A stretch of DNA of 42,032 nucleotides from IMG/VR virus record IMGVR_UViG_3300049617_000051, positions 1-42,032 of that record. One strand, written 5' to 3'. Position numbers and translations under genes: made by a program. Each line of letters opens with the position of its first letter. Position 1 is the stretch's first letter. This DNA is from a virus. A model generated the notes under the pieces. It saw only the letters and a program-made list of their open reading frames with translations. It was not told the DNA's origin and did no database searches. This document shows positions 21,300 through 30,179 of the stretch, piece by piece.

Positions 21300-22325
21300 T
21301 TACGTCACGTTGAAGCCGACGTTCGCGGCATTGACCGCCGAAACCGTCCATTGCGCGGAAGTCTGTGGGTTTTGGTTAAAGACACCAAAAATATGCGAGT
21401 AAGTAGTCAGCAACGACGTGCTCGCCCCGACAGCCGTCGTGCTGCTGCTGCGGATCACGGACTGCGCAGTGAAAGCGCCACCGTCGGTCTTCGCGACCAC
21501 GTTCAGCGCCCGGACGGCCCAAACGTTCGTCGGATTGTTCGCAAGCGACGTGACGCCAAAAATCTCTTCCTGTCCCGAAGTGTTGGCCAGGGTGAGCGAA
21601 TTGGACGAGCTCCATTGCGCCTCATCGACCATGGCGTAGTGGATGGAGCCGCTCGACGGCGTCCCGTTGTTCGGGCCGGCGTCGCTGTTCGGGACCAAAG
21701 TCTCGATGCGGCTATCGTTGAGCAACGTGTTGTTCGGCAGCGAGGTCGGGTCGAGGATGTACCAATCGTCGTACCAAGCCTGGCACGACGTGAATGGATG
21801 CGGGCTACCGATCGTAATGCCGATGATCGACGTGCCGCCAAAATGCGCCGTGTTCACGGTGCTGATATTGAGGGTCTGCACCCCGTCGACCCAAGTCCCG
21901 ACAGCGCCGATGCTCGCGCTGAGCACAAAGTATATCTCGATCCAATGCCAAGTTCCTTGGGGAACCGATGAGCCGACGCCAGTGCCGATAACGCTGCTTA
22001 GATCGCCCGCCCAAGCCTTGAAGACGCCGGTCAGCGTGTTTAGCGTGATCGTGGTTTCGTTGCCCGCGGCGCTGAGGACCGTTAGGATGGGGTTGTCGGC
22101 GTTGGTTGGCCCCACCGAGTTGAACGCAAACCCGGTATAGAAGGTGGTCAGGCCGCTGGGGACGGCCTTGTAGAGGTAGGAGGGTTCGTAGCTCGTGATC
22201 TCGAAAGCGCCAGCCCCAAAGCGACCGGACGTCGTGCCGACGGTGCAGCTTTGGACAGTGTATTCCATCCCGAGGTCGGCGCTCGTGGCGTAACTGTCCA
22301 TGCCGTCCAGATGAAAGATCGTCAA
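21300..22325 (-). CDS. Minor tail protein with concanavalin/LamG-like fold
   Basis: A protein of 341 residues from TTG 22325, chosen because GGGAGG lies 5 nt upstream and the tape-measure stop is directly before. The sequence is beta-rich (FHLDGMDSYATSADLG, TTFYTGFAFNSVG, WHWIEIYFVLSAS, VGTWVDGVQTLNIST, WYDDWYILDPTS), a pattern of LamG-like jelly rolls in phage tail proteins that may bind sugars. It lies between the tape measure and the distal tail genes. Homology is inferred from pattern, not from a search. Confidence 0.65.
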   Translation of the reverse strand: MTIFHLDGMDSYATSADLGMEYTVQSCTVGTTSGRFGAGAFEITSYEPSYLYKAVPSGLTTFYTGFAFNSVGPTNADNPILTVLSAAGNETTITLNTLTGVFKAWAGDLSSVIGTGVGSSVPQGTWHWIEIYFVLSASIGAVGTWVDGVQTLNISTVNTAHFGGTSIIGITIGSPHPFTSCQAWYDDWYILDPTSLPNNTLLNDSRIETLVPNSDAGPNNGTPSSGSIHYAMVDEAQWSSSNSLTLANTSGQEEIFGVTSLANNPTNVWAVRALNVVAKTDGGAFTAQSVIRSSSTTAVGASTSLLTTYSHIFGVFNQNPQTSAQWTVSAVNAANVGFNVT

Positions 22326-22326
22326 G

Positions 22327-25300
22327 TCAGCCTCCCACCAGCCGGCGCATGCCGAGGAACGCCCCGTGCCGCGCGTTCTGTTCCATCGCCTTAGCCAGCA
22401 CGTGGCCGTTGTTGCGCGCCCAAGCCTCGACAGAGGCGCTGTCGTTGGCGCTGATGTTGACGTTCGTGGTCGGGTGGATGTGCACCGCGCCCGAGCTGCG
22501 CCCGCCGGCCGCCGCACCCGAGGCGCCGCCGCTGCCCTCGATCAGGTTGCGCAAGCCCGCAGATTGCGACGCGTCGGCGATCATCTCGCCCTTGTGGACG
22601 TAGGCGAGCTGGTCGCTCGGGATGTTCCACGCGCCGGTGTCGAATGAGCCAATTCTGTTGCGCGGGTTCATCGGGTTGACTGCGGCGGGCAGTATCATCT
22701 CGCCTTCGTGCACGAGGGCCGGCATCGTTTTCGGGACGTAGGGCGTCCCCGTCGCGAAGGGGAACAGCTTGGTGATGGCAGAGGCCTGCGTCGCGACGGT
22801 GTTGCCGATGGTGGCCACGGTGTTCGGCAGCGTCGCCGCCGCGACAGCATCGGTGGAGGCCGTCCCGGCGACGCTCGCGGCTGTTCCGGCTGTCGTCGCC
22901 GCCGTGTTGGCCGTCTGCACCGATGTGCTCAGCGTGTGCGCGCCTGTGTTGAGCCCGAGCGCCGCCGTCAAGGCGCTGATAACCCCGGTGAGGGGATTGC
23001 TGCCGCCGGCAGCGCCAGCGGCCCCGGCGGTGAATGCGCCCTTGAGCGGAGCCTCAAGGCCCGTCAACGCGCTGTTCAGGCCAGACTTGATGATCTGCTC
23101 GGTTAGGTCGAGCAGGATTTTCTTCATTGCCTGGCCGAAGGTTTCCGTGTGCGTGAGCAGCCCGTCGACCTGCGACGTGATCGCGTTGTTGATCGACTGC
23201 GTCGCGGACTGCCATTCCTTGGTGTAGGCTTCCGCGGCCTGCTGCTGGTCGGTCTGCATCTGCTTGTCGATGGCGGCGATCGCCTGCGCCTTCTGGCGCT
23301 CGATTTCTTGCACCTTCAGCGAATTGTTCCCGGCCGCCGCGATCTCGGCGTCATATGCCGCAGAGACCGCCGCCTTTTCTGCGTCGAGGTCGGCCGTCAC
23401 TTGCGTGAGCCACTGCTTTTCCGTGATGTTGCGCTCTTTGAGCGATGCGCTCGCCGCCGACGTTTGCGACGCCGCGGTTTCCTGCGCCTTCTTGATGATG
23501 GCGTCTTGCGTCTGAGTGGTCTGCGCCAGGAGAGCGTTGTTATAGGCCGTGTCGGCGGCGAGCTTCTGCTCGTCGGCCTGCGCGATGCGAACCGGGTCTT
23601 GCCCGGCTTCCTGCGTCTTGAACGCGGCCAGCGCGAGTTCGGCGTCGTGGATTTTCGCGATGTCGTTGACGGCCTTGGCCTGCGCGACCGAGAGCCGGAG
23701 CGCCGCCTCGGTCTGCTCGTTCTTCGCCGTGGTGACGCCGCGTTCGGCGTTGGTGACCTGCATCGTCTTTTCGAAAATTACCTGCTGGGATGCGCCCAGG
23801 CTCTGCTGCGTTTGCAGGTCTGTGCGCGCGGCCGAAAGCTTTTGCTCGGCGACGCCGACTTCGTTCTGCCGCGTCGAAACGGAGGCCTGCGCAATCGACA
23901 GTTCCGCCTTTTGAGTTTCGGTCGCACCGCGCTGTTGTGTGAGGAGTTCCGCGCGCTTCGCCTGAGCAGCGGCGAGTTCTTCGTTGAGCTTGGCCACGTT
24001 GGCCGCGTCTTGGGCGCTGGCCGCCGCGCTCTCGGGAGACGATAGCGCCGAAGCCGACGCCGCCGTGCCGCCAATCGCCGACGCTGGCGCCGCAGTGACG
24101 TTGGCCGCCTCTTGCGCCCGGCGATGCTGCGCGGTGTCGGGAAGCGACGAAATTGCCTCGGCGATCGTGATGTTGTCACCGGTTTTTGCTGCCGTGACGA
24201 CGTTGCTCGGGACGTGGCCGTAATTGTAGGCGACGCTCGTGATCGACGCCTTGACGTTGTCCGATAGGCCAGCCCACGCGGGGCCTATCTTCGCCGCCGC
24301 CGCGGTCTGAAATTCGACGATGCGGCGGGCCAAGTCCGCTTCGGCGTCCGCGAGCGTCGCCGTCATTCCCTCCGTGACCTGCCGAACTTGTCCGGTCGTC
24401 GCGTCAGTCGTGGTGCTTGAGCCGTAACCGATGCGGTAGCCCGCCGACGCCCCGCTGGCGTAGTGATCCTCGTAGGCGGTCGTGGCTGCTCGCCCGCTTC
24501 CCTCGAAGTTTCGGATGAGCTCGGCTGCGCTGTTGATCGCCGGCTGCACTCCGGTCGCGATGCCCTGGCCGGCCGACTGTGCGGCAGGCCCCAGTTTGTC
24601 GAGCGAGCGCTTGATGCTCGCGATATCGGCGTCGAGCGCGTCGAGGGCTTTGTTGCCGCCGTACTTTTCGCCAGCGTCGAGGCCATGTTGGACGACATCG
24701 CCAGCGCTCTGTTGGGTGCTGACGAGAATATCGCTGTATTTCTTTAGCTGCTCCTGGCCGTTCTTGATTTGCTCGTTGGCCTGCTTGAGATCCTCGATCT
24801 GCCTTTCCAGCGCGGCGTTCGCGTAGTCGATGCCAACCGCCGTCGCTTCGTCCGCACCGAACGACGTCAGTCGCGCTTCGTTGGCGGTGATTGCCTCTTT
24901 CGCGCTCGCTATCAGCTTGTTGTTCTCGGTGATGGCGTGTTCGGCATTCTCAGCAGCATTCTCAGCAAAGGCCTTTTGGATGGCTGCTTGCGCCTGTACG
25001 ACGTCGCCGGTCTGTTGAGCAGCCGCGATGTATTGCCGCTGTTCCAGCGTCAACGTCGGGATGAGCTTCTCGATTTCGCTGATCGGCCCGAGCGCGTTGC
25101 TGAAGGCCGCCGTCAAGTCGCGGACGGCGTCCTTCGGCTCGACGCCGGCTTGAACGAGCCGGCGGAAGTCCGCCACCATCGCGGCGATCGAGACATCGCT
25201 TGCGTTGCGCATGTTCTGAAAGGCGCCGACCGCTTGCTCCGCGATTTCCTGCGTCACGCCGCTGAGACCGAGCAGCGAGGCCCGGTATTGCTTGATGGCG

Positions 25301-25860
25301 TCGTCGGAAAGCTTCACACCGCCGAACAGGTTGGCTTGCTGCGCCAGCCGGTTGGCCGCATTGGTCGCCTGAACCTCTTGCAGCGTCAGGTAGGCCATGG
25401 ATGCGCCCACGGCCGCGACGGCGAGGCCGAACGCCGTCAACACCGGATTGGCCGCCGCGAACGCCGCTGCCGCGCTGGCCCCGTGCACGGCAAAGTTGAG
25501 CAAGCTGCCGTCAAACTGCCGGAAGCGACCCGACGCCAGCTCGTCGGCCATCGCGCGGGCCTCGCGGGTGTAGAACGATAGGCCAGCCCCGGCCCCCCTC
25601 GCGTGACCGCCGGTCGTCTCTATGGCCACACCAGCGGCCTTGAGCGTGTTCGTCAGGCTCGCCGCTTCCGACTGCGTATGACGCAGCGCGCCGACCAGCT
25701 CGACGTCCAGCGTCCGCCCCGACGCGACCGCCTTCTGCGCGATGCGGGTGACCTCGTCGTTCAGCGCCGCGAGCTGCGCCTTGGCCGCAGCAGTGCCGGC
25801 GGCGAGCCCCGCCGTATTCGCGCCAAAGCTGATCTGGACGTCGTTGTCGGTGTTTGCCAA
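22327..25860 (-). CDS. Tail tape measure protein with embedded lysozyme domain
   Basis: A protein of 1177 residues from TTG 25860 (AAAGG 8 nt upstream). Long Ala/Gln/Lys-rich helices (e.g. TAAAKAQLAALNDEV and AKLNEELAAAQAKRAELLTQ), an apolar section ~124-160 and a Gly/Ala-rich C-terminal part are typical of tape measures, which set tail length and reach into the cell at injection. Residues ~446-585 are a GH24-like lysozyme: LIRNFEGSG with the likely catalytic Glu (~452), YEDHYAS, the GYRIGYGSS block, VTEGMTATLADAEADLARR and SVAYNYGHVP. This phage lysozyme subfamily has Arg where T4 lysozyme has Thr26. The domain would open peptidoglycan during infection. Confidence 0.85.
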   Translation of the reverse strand: MANTDNDVQISFGANTAGLAAGTAAAKAQLAALNDEVTRIAQKAVASGRTLDVELVGALRHTQSEAASLTNTLKAAGVAIETTGGHARGAGAGLSFYTREARAMADELASGRFRQFDGSLLNFAVHGASAAAAFAAANPVLTAFGLAVAAVGASMAYLTLQEVQATNAANRLAQQANLFGGVKLSDDAIKQYRASLLGLSGVTQEIAEQAVGAFQNMRNASDVSIAAMVADFRRLVQAGVEPKDAVRDLTAAFSNALGPISEIEKLIPTLTLEQRQYIAAAQQTGDVVQAQAAIQKAFAENAAENAEHAITENNKLIASAKEAITANEARLTSFGADEATAVGIDYANAALERQIEDLKQANEQIKNGQEQLKKYSDILVSTQQSAGDVVQHGLDAGEKYGGNKALDALDADIASIKRSLDKLGPAAQSAGQGIATGVQPAINSAAELIRNFEGSGRAATTAYEDHYASGASAGYRIGYGSSTTTDATTGQVRQVTEGMTATLADAEADLARRIVEFQTAAAAKIGPAWAGLSDNVKASITSVAYNYGHVPSNVVTAAKTGDNITIAEAISSLPDTAQHRRAQEAANVTAAPASAIGGTAASASALSSPESAAASAQDAANVAKLNEELAAAQAKRAELLTQQRGATETQKAELSIAQASVSTRQNEVGVAEQKLSAARTDLQTQQSLGASQQVIFEKTMQVTNAERGVTTAKNEQTEAALRLSVAQAKAVNDIAKIHDAELALAAFKTQEAGQDPVRIAQADEQKLAADTAYNNALLAQTTQTQDAIIKKAQETAASQTSAASASLKERNITEKQWLTQVTADLDAEKAAVSAAYDAEIAAAGNNSLKVQEIERQKAQAIAAIDKQMQTDQQQAAEAYTKEWQSATQSINNAITSQVDGLLTHTETFGQAMKKILLDLTEQIIKSGLNSALTGLEAPLKGAFTAGAAGAAGGSNPLTGVISALTAALGLNTGAHTLSTSVQTANTAATTAGTAASVAGTASTDAVAAATLPNTVATIGNTVATQASAITKLFPFATGTPYVPKTMPALVHEGEMILPAAVNPMNPRNRIGSFDTGAWNIPSDQLAYVHKGEMIADASQSAGLRNLIEGSGGASGAAAGGRSSGAVHIHPTTNVNISANDSASVEAWARNNGHVLAKAMEQNARHGAFLGMRRLVGG

Positions 25861-25993
25861 CGCGAGTGCCTTTCGGATTGAATCAGAAACGGCTGGCTAA
25901 GGGCGGCCCCAGCGGTCAGCCGTTCTGCGCGCGCCGTACCCGAGCCGAGGCCGTCTCGCCCGGAAGCGATCCGACGGCTGCTCGCCGAGGCGC

Positions 25994-26302
25994 TCAAGTC
26001 CGCTTGAAGAAGCGCGACGGCGCCTTGAAAGCGTCGCCGGTCGCTTTGAGCGCGTCCTTGAAGGAAACGTTTTTTTCCGGCTCCTCGGGAGGCTTCGGCG
26101 GCTTCCAGCCCCAGGACATCGCCAGCACGCGCAGCAGGTCGCCATGCGGCGGGTATGTGTCCCAGAAACGAAAAAGCCGGAACACATCCGGCAGTTCTGT
26201 CGCCCGAGCCGTGTCGGGGGTATATTTGCATTCGGAGATCAGTCGGCCGAAGGCGAATTCGGCGAATTGCTTGAACCCGCCACGCCCCCGGCCCCGGCTT
26301 CC
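25994..26302 (-). CDS. T part of the G/GT tail-assembly chaperone (-1 frameshift)
   Basis: The frame is open in the -1 phase relative to the G gene and lacks its own convincing start. It encodes FKQFAEFAFGRLISECKYTP, FRFWDTYPPHGDLLRVLAM and a basic tail. A size of about 100 residues and the place between G and the tape measure are those of gpT domains. Expression would be as a G-T fusion. The best slippery site is GGGGGAA on the minus strand (26305-26299), with P-site GGG re-pairing perfectly; a second G run is at 26289-26285. The exact slip site is not proven. Confidence 0.65.
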   Translation of the reverse strand, partial: GSRGRGRGGFKQFAEFAFGRLISECKYTPDTARATELPDVFRLFRFWDTYPPHGDLLRVLAMSWGWKPPKPPEEPEKNVSFKDALKATGDAFKAPSRFFKRT

Positions 26303-26613
26303 CCCGTGGGTCTGTCCTCGATCATGCCGCTCAGCCGATAGATCGCGACCATCGCGGCGTTCAGATCCTGAGAGGTGCATTCGAGCTCACGCACATCCGG
26401 GATAGGCGGCGACGCCCGGCGAAACAGCACCTCGGCCGTCTGCAGCTTGCGCGTGACGGCGGCCTTCCCGCGAAGGATATTGCCATCGGCGTCGAGATAG
26501 TTGCCGGCGGCGTCGGCATCGGTGAATTCGGCCATGTCTTCTATCTGGCCAATGTTCAGGGGCGGGAACGTGTAGTCGATCTCGCCCATTCGCACGGTTA
26601 CGGTTCGCGGCAT
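26239..26613 (-). CDS. Tail-assembly chaperone G
   Basis: A protein of 124 residues beginning MPRTVTVRMGEIDYTFPPLN. The N-terminal strand pair and the helices (AAVTRKLQTAEVLFRRA, QDLNAAMVAIYRLSGM) fit tail chaperones that coat the tape measure before tail assembly. The C-terminus is low-complexity (Ser/Asn/Pro), as is common for the short form that ends just after the frameshift site. It starts right at the stop of the major tail gene. Confidence 0.7.
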   Translation of the reverse strand: MPRTVTVRMGEIDYTFPPLNIGQIEDMAEFTDADAAGNYLDADGNILRGKAAVTRKLQTAEVLFRRASPPIPDVRELECTSQDLNAAMVAIYRLSGMIEDRPTGEAGAGGVAGSSNSPNSPSAD

Positions 26614-27381
26614 TTAGCTGAGGTCTCCGAAGGTCCACGTGCCAATATTGCCCGTCCCGTCGTCCATGACTTCCATCTCAAAGTCCGGCATTTCGTAATC
26701 GGAGGTCTTTGTTCCGGCCGATAGTTTGCTCGCCGTCAGCCGGTTCAGGACGAGTGTGTTGTAAAGGCCGGTCTTCGGATCACGCTCTCGCAACACGGCA
26801 TTGAAGAAGGGCGTCGAGCCCAAAATCACATTGCTCAGCGAAATGTGCTGGCCGGTCGTAACCGTGTAGAGGTAATTCAGCAGCACCGAAGCCCCGGCGT
26901 CCGACGAGTTGAAGGCGTAGACGCCGGTCGTGCTCGGGTTGGCCGGAGGCAAATAGAGGCCGATCGCGCCGGGCGCAGCCGTCGTGGCCGTCAGCGGCAA
27001 GCCAGGCACGCCGCTATAGGTGACGCCCTCGTCACCGGCGAAGGTCGCTTGGTTGGTTGGCGAAATGGTGAACGGCGTCGATGCCGGAACTGAATGCGCT
27101 TCGTGCGCGGCTAGCTGTGTGCCGCCGGTTGTCAATGTCTGCGAGAAGAATATCGAGTTGAACAGGTCGCCAGAAATAATCGCGGCCTTGGCTTTGAGGG
27201 TCCACTTCGCCTCGCCGCGTGCGATGAACACCGCGAACTGGTTGAGGCCGAAGAGCGGCTTGGTCGTAAAGCCGAAGTCGAGGTCGACGCTCTGCAGAAC
27301 GCCGAATTCTATCGGTGTCGAGTTGGCAATGCTGGTGTTGGTGCCGAACAGCACGCCGGTGCCGAATGAGGCGAGAGCCAT
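26614..27381 (-). CDS. Major tail tube protein
   Basis: A protein of 255 residues from ATG 27381 (AGGA upstream). Placement before G/GT, high beta content and sequences such as SVDLDFGFTTKPLFGLNQFAV, AKWTLKAKAAIISGDLFNS and DYEMPDFEMEVMDD fit siphovirus tail tube proteins that form the hexameric tube. Residues ~101-176 hold an inserted beta-rich domain (FAGDEGVTYSG ... DAGASVLLNYLY) shared with the connector protein and the tail hub; it would project from the tube. Confidence 0.75.
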   Translation of the reverse strand: MALASFGTGVLFGTNTSIANSTPIEFGVLQSVDLDFGFTTKPLFGLNQFAVFIARGEAKWTLKAKAAIISGDLFNSIFFSQTLTTGGTQLAAHEAHSVPASTPFTISPTNQATFAGDEGVTYSGVPGLPLTATTAAPGAIGLYLPPANPSTTGVYAFNSSDAGASVLLNYLYTVTTGQHISLSNVILGSTPFFNAVLRERDPKTGLYNTLVLNRLTASKLSAGTKTSDYEMPDFEMEVMDDGTGNIGTWTFGDLS

Positions 27382-27411
27382 TTCGATTGGTCCTTATTTG
27401 GAGTGGTGGCT

Positions 27412-28203
27412 TTACTCAGCGGCCAGAACAGCGGCCTCAAGCTTTACGACCTCGTCGGGCGGCCAAGCTCCGGGATCAATCTCCGCGATCCTGGCCCGCA
27501 AGCGCGCTCGAGCGTCGTCCAGCCTCTGCGGCGTGACTCCCTTGCGGGCGAGGTAGTCGCTGTAGCGCCCGAAGAAGGTCTTCGACCCGGTGTGGAAGAT
27601 CGCGAGATTCGGATCGACCCACACCGTTCCGCCCGCTTCACGAAAGCGCCGGCAGAACAGGAAATCCTCGCTGTAGTATTGGTGATCGCGATACTCTTGG
27701 TCAAAGAGCCAGATCAGGCGCCCGAGCTCGCGATCGTCGACGTATAGGTCTGGAAAGTGCGCGGTCATCCGGTCGACCGCAGCGCGAGTGATGCGCATGA
27801 AGCCAGCCGGCGTGCCATGCACTTCGATCAAGCCGCTCGGCCGGATATCGTCCAAAGACAGCGGCGCGGGCGATTGGATGGCATAGCCTTCCGGGTCTTT
27901 GCGCCACCGGTAGGCCCCGGCGACGAACTCGACGTCGTGCGAAAGCAGTTGCGAGAAAGCGCCGGGCGGGACGCTGATGTCTGCGTCCCAAAAGACCAGA
28001 TCGGTCATGCCCGACTTGACGAAGTCCGTCAGCATGACGTTGCGCGCTCGTGGAAGAAGGCTGTCGAGGGGCCGGAATTCGACGGTGCATGGCCAACCCA
28101 GGACTGTGACCTCGTCGCGGGCGCGCATCAGGCTGTTGGCCGTCGTGCACTCGATCTGGCCGGAATAACACGGCACCGCGATGAAGATGCTGCGATCGGT
28201 CAT
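27412..28203 (-). CDS. GT-A fold glycosyltransferase in the tail region
   Basis: A 263-residue protein whose ATG 28203 overlaps the stop of the upstream neck gene (ATGA). Features of a family 2-like GT-A enzyme: IFIAVPCYSGQIE at the start, a metal-binding D-x-D in FWDADIS (~73-75), VEFVAGAYRWRKD, and the acceptor-side ED in YYSEDFLFCRRF. The same order is found in the first half of the protein at 36839-38515 (MVDDDV, FSEDYTFCRRW, FHTGSKTF against HHTGTKTF), so the two are paralogues. Position between neck and major tail genes suggests that it modifies virion proteins. The donor sugar is unknown. No membrane segment. Confidence 0.8.
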   Translation of the reverse strand: MTDRSIFIAVPCYSGQIECTTANSLMRARDEVTVLGWPCTVEFRPLDSLLPRARNVMLTDFVKSGMTDLVFWDADISVPPGAFSQLLSHDVEFVAGAYRWRKDPEGYAIQSPAPLSLDDIRPSGLIEVHGTPAGFMRITRAAVDRMTAHFPDLYVDDRELGRLIWLFDQEYRDHQYYSEDFLFCRRFREAGGTVWVDPNLAIFHTGSKTFFGRYSDYLARKGVTPQRLDDARARLRARIAEIDPGAWPPDEVVKLEAAVLAAE

Positions 28204-28649
28204 GGCATCGTTACCTCTAGGTCGATCATCAGCAGCCCGTCGCCGTCCAAATCCCCAGCATCAAAGACCGGCACGTTGGCGATGCGGCAGTCGTCGACCA
28301 GGCCGCCCAGCGTGTTCTTTCCCGTCATGGCATCGCCGCCGGATGGAAAAATCACAGCGTCGACCGCATCCCAAATCTCGTTCAGCTGCGTCGCGCCTAT
28401 GATGGTGGGGTCTTTCGCGTTGGCGTAGAACCACAGCCTGATCTTCAGCAGCCGCCGGATCGAGCCGTAGATCGTGCCCGAGCCGTAGTTGTACGGCTGC
28501 GCTTCGCCCTGGGTCATGTAGAACGACGGTCGGGTTGCGAGCGGATCATCGCCCCAAAGCCGAAGGCGCCGCGACGTGTAACCGAAAGCGTAGGCTCCCG
28601 ACACGAGGCTGAAGACCGCCGTCGCGATCTGCTCGCGGGTGGCTGACAT
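28200..28649 (-). CDS. Tail terminator/neck protein candidate
   Basis: A protein of 149 residues. ATG 28649 directly follows the stop of the gp10-like gene (TGAATG) and the gene ends in an ATGA overlap with the glycosyltransferase. The pattern (REQIATAVFSLVSGAYAFGY, LLKIRLWFYANAKDP, DGLLMIDLEVTMP) and the location between the gp10-like protein and the tail tube gene fit a tail terminator of the lambda gpU type. Homology not certain. Confidence 0.6.
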   Translation of the reverse strand: MSATREQIATAVFSLVSGAYAFGYTSRRLRLWGDDPLATRPSFYMTQGEAQPYNYGSGTIYGSIRRLLKIRLWFYANAKDPTIIGATQLNEIWDAVDAVIFPSGGDAMTGKNTLGGLVDDCRIANVPVFDAGDLDGDGLLMIDLEVTMP

Positions 28650-29141
28650 TCAGGGAGAGCCGGCCGCGTCGCGCGCTGCCGCCGTCATTTGCTCAATGAT
28701 GGTTTGGCGCATGTCGTCGAAGGCTCTGCCCATGTAGCGCTGTGCCGGGATCGTCACGCTGTGCGCCTTGGCCCTCATGGCGAACACCGTCTTGCCGCCG
28801 ACTGCGAAAGCCAGCGCGCGCGCCTTCGTCGGGACGATCTCTGGAATTTGCACCGTCCCGCCGAGTTCTTGTATGCGGGCGTATGGCGTGTCCGCGCCCG
28901 TGGCGACGACGCCCTCGACAAGGGTGTCGCTGTCGTTCGCCTTGCTGAAGATCGACCGCCGGAGCTGCCCGCCAACGTGCGTCTTGGTTGACGGCCCGAC
29001 CGGCGCGTAGCCCTTCGCCTTCGCTTCGAGCGCGAGAAGCAACGCGTCGCGCTTCCGTCGCAAGGCGAACAGCACCTTGAGCGGAACCTGGTCGACCTTG
29101 ACCGTCGCGCGGTAGGCGTCGATTTCGGCGGAGAAGCTCAT
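28650..29141 (-). CDS. HK97 gp10-like head-tail joining protein
   Basis: A protein of 163 residues with the gp10 family layout: an N-terminal helix (ALRRKRDALLLALEAKAKGYAPV), then P-V-x-T/S-G/H...LR-R-S (THVGGQLRRSIF), then YARIQELGGTVQIPEI and the end VTIPAQRYMGRAFDDM. Such proteins complete the neck between head and tail. It is the first late gene to the left of the reversed island (29.1-30.84 kb). Confidence 0.75.
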   Translation of the reverse strand: MSFSAEIDAYRATVKVDQVPLKVLFALRRKRDALLLALEAKAKGYAPVGPSTKTHVGGQLRRSIFSKANDSDTLVEGVVATGADTPYARIQELGGTVQIPEIVPTKARALAFAVGGKTVFAMRAKAHSVTIPAQRYMGRAFDDMRQTIIEQMTAAARDAAGSP

Positions 29142-29175
29142 AAAGCCGGCTGATCTTCAAAGGCGAACATGTTGG

Positions 29176-29205
29176 TTGACATCCTTTGTTTGATTGACCT
29201 ATCGT
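29176..29205 (+). promoter_or_regulatory. Candidate promoter of the reversed island
   Basis: TTGACA (29176-29181), an 18-nt spacer and TATCGT (29200-29205), or CTATCG with 17 nt, lie 135 bp before the rightward gene at 29340. The area just downstream has partial repeats of CTATCG and GCGAT that may be an operator. This would give the island its own transcription, opposite to the late genes. Confidence 0.45.
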
Positions 29206-29339
29206 GATCTATCGCGGCGATCAACGCGATTGAGAGAGCGCGACACCAAATCCCGAACTTCTTCGCGGCCGGTGTCGCTTTACGTGACCCTTGTGCTCGC
29301 GCTCCAGGCTTGATCGGCCGGACCGCGAAGGAGACTGCG

Positions 29340-29909
29340 ATGAGAGACGTTACGATCGCGATTGAGGGAATCACGCCCTACTCCGCGTCCATTCCGATCG
29401 AAGACGCGTTCCTGAAAGGCGAATCCAGAGACGAGCACGAAAAGCGCCGATGGCGTGAGAAGGCTCATGTCGACGACCGAGGCGTCGTGTTCATTCCTGG
29501 CGTTTCGTTCAAGATGGCCCTAGACGAAGTTGCCGGAGTGCTGAAGGAGAAAATCAAAGGCAAAGGCAACTCGACTTGGACCGCTCAGTTCAAGACCGGC
29601 GTTACCGCGATGAGCGACCTTTCTCTCGGCATCAAGATCGACGACGTGAAATCGATCGCGCTCTACTGCAACGCCGACGGCCGCCGCGGCTCAGGCACGC
29701 GCGTATGGCGATATTTCCCGATCATCCCGACATGGCGGGGCGCCTTGGATATGCGGGTTTTCAACGACACGCTGTCGACGGAGGTATTCGAGAGGTACTT
29801 CGAACAAGCCGGCATTTTGGCCGGCGTCGGCCGGGGGCGCCCGATAACAGGGTGCGCAGCCGGGAACGGACGATTTAGGCCAGTCGCCTTCGACTGGAAG
29901 GACAGTTGA
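29340..29909 (+). CDS. Reversed-island protein A, RAMP-like pattern
   Basis: A protein of 189 residues from ATG 29340, preceded by AGGAGA with 5-nt spacing. Blocks: VTIAIEGITPYSAS at the start, HEKRRWREKAHVDDRGVVFIP, FKMALDEVAGVLKEKIKGKG, GTRVWRYFPIIPTWRG, VFERYFEQAGILAGVGRGRP and a final NGRFRPVAFDW. I recall many phages with proteins of this type, usually unannotated. The paired Gly/Arg-rich loop near the C-terminus and the strand-rich layout recall the RAMP (Cas7-like) fold, but this is a weak impression. It is transcribed against the late genes and is followed directly by a pentanucleotide array. Function unknown. Confidence 0.65.
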   Translation: MRDVTIAIEGITPYSASIPIEDAFLKGESRDEHEKRRWREKAHVDDRGVVFIPGVSFKMALDEVAGVLKEKIKGKGNSTWTAQFKTGVTAMSDLSLGIKIDDVKSIALYCNADGRRGSGTRVWRYFPIIPTWRGALDMRVFNDTLSTEVFERYFEQAGILAGVGRGRPITGCAAGNGRFRPVAFDWKDS

Positions 29910-29910
29910 C

Positions 29911-30152
29911 ATCGCACCGCATCGCATCGTGCCACCTCGCTCCGCAACGCCCCGCGCCGCAACGCGCCGCCGCGCGCCGCAACGCATCGCATCGCTCCGC
30001 AACGCAACGATTCGTTTTGGCATTTTTCCGACGCCTCGCACCGCATCGCACCGCATCGCACCGCCGCGCCTCGCGGCGCATCGCAACGATTGTTTTAGCC
30101 CTTTCCCAACGCATCGCTTCGCGCCGCGTCGCGCCGCCTCGCAACGCAACGT
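29911..30152. repeat. Degenerate pentanucleotide array 1 (CGCNN)n
   Basis: About 36 five-base units, CGC followed by two variable bases (CGCAT, CGCAA, CGCAC, CGCTC, CGCGC ...), by my hand parse. The array is broken by two non-repeat cores: 30003-30034 and 30082-30112. The second reads CGCAACGATT then GTTTTAGCCCTTTCCCAACGC, and is identical at 30 of 31 positions to a core in array 2 (30735-30765). It fills the whole gap between the two island genes. No coding signal is acceptable here on either strand. Confidence 0.85.
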
Positions 30153-30179
30153 CCGCATCAGACCAGGAGCCCTTGAACC

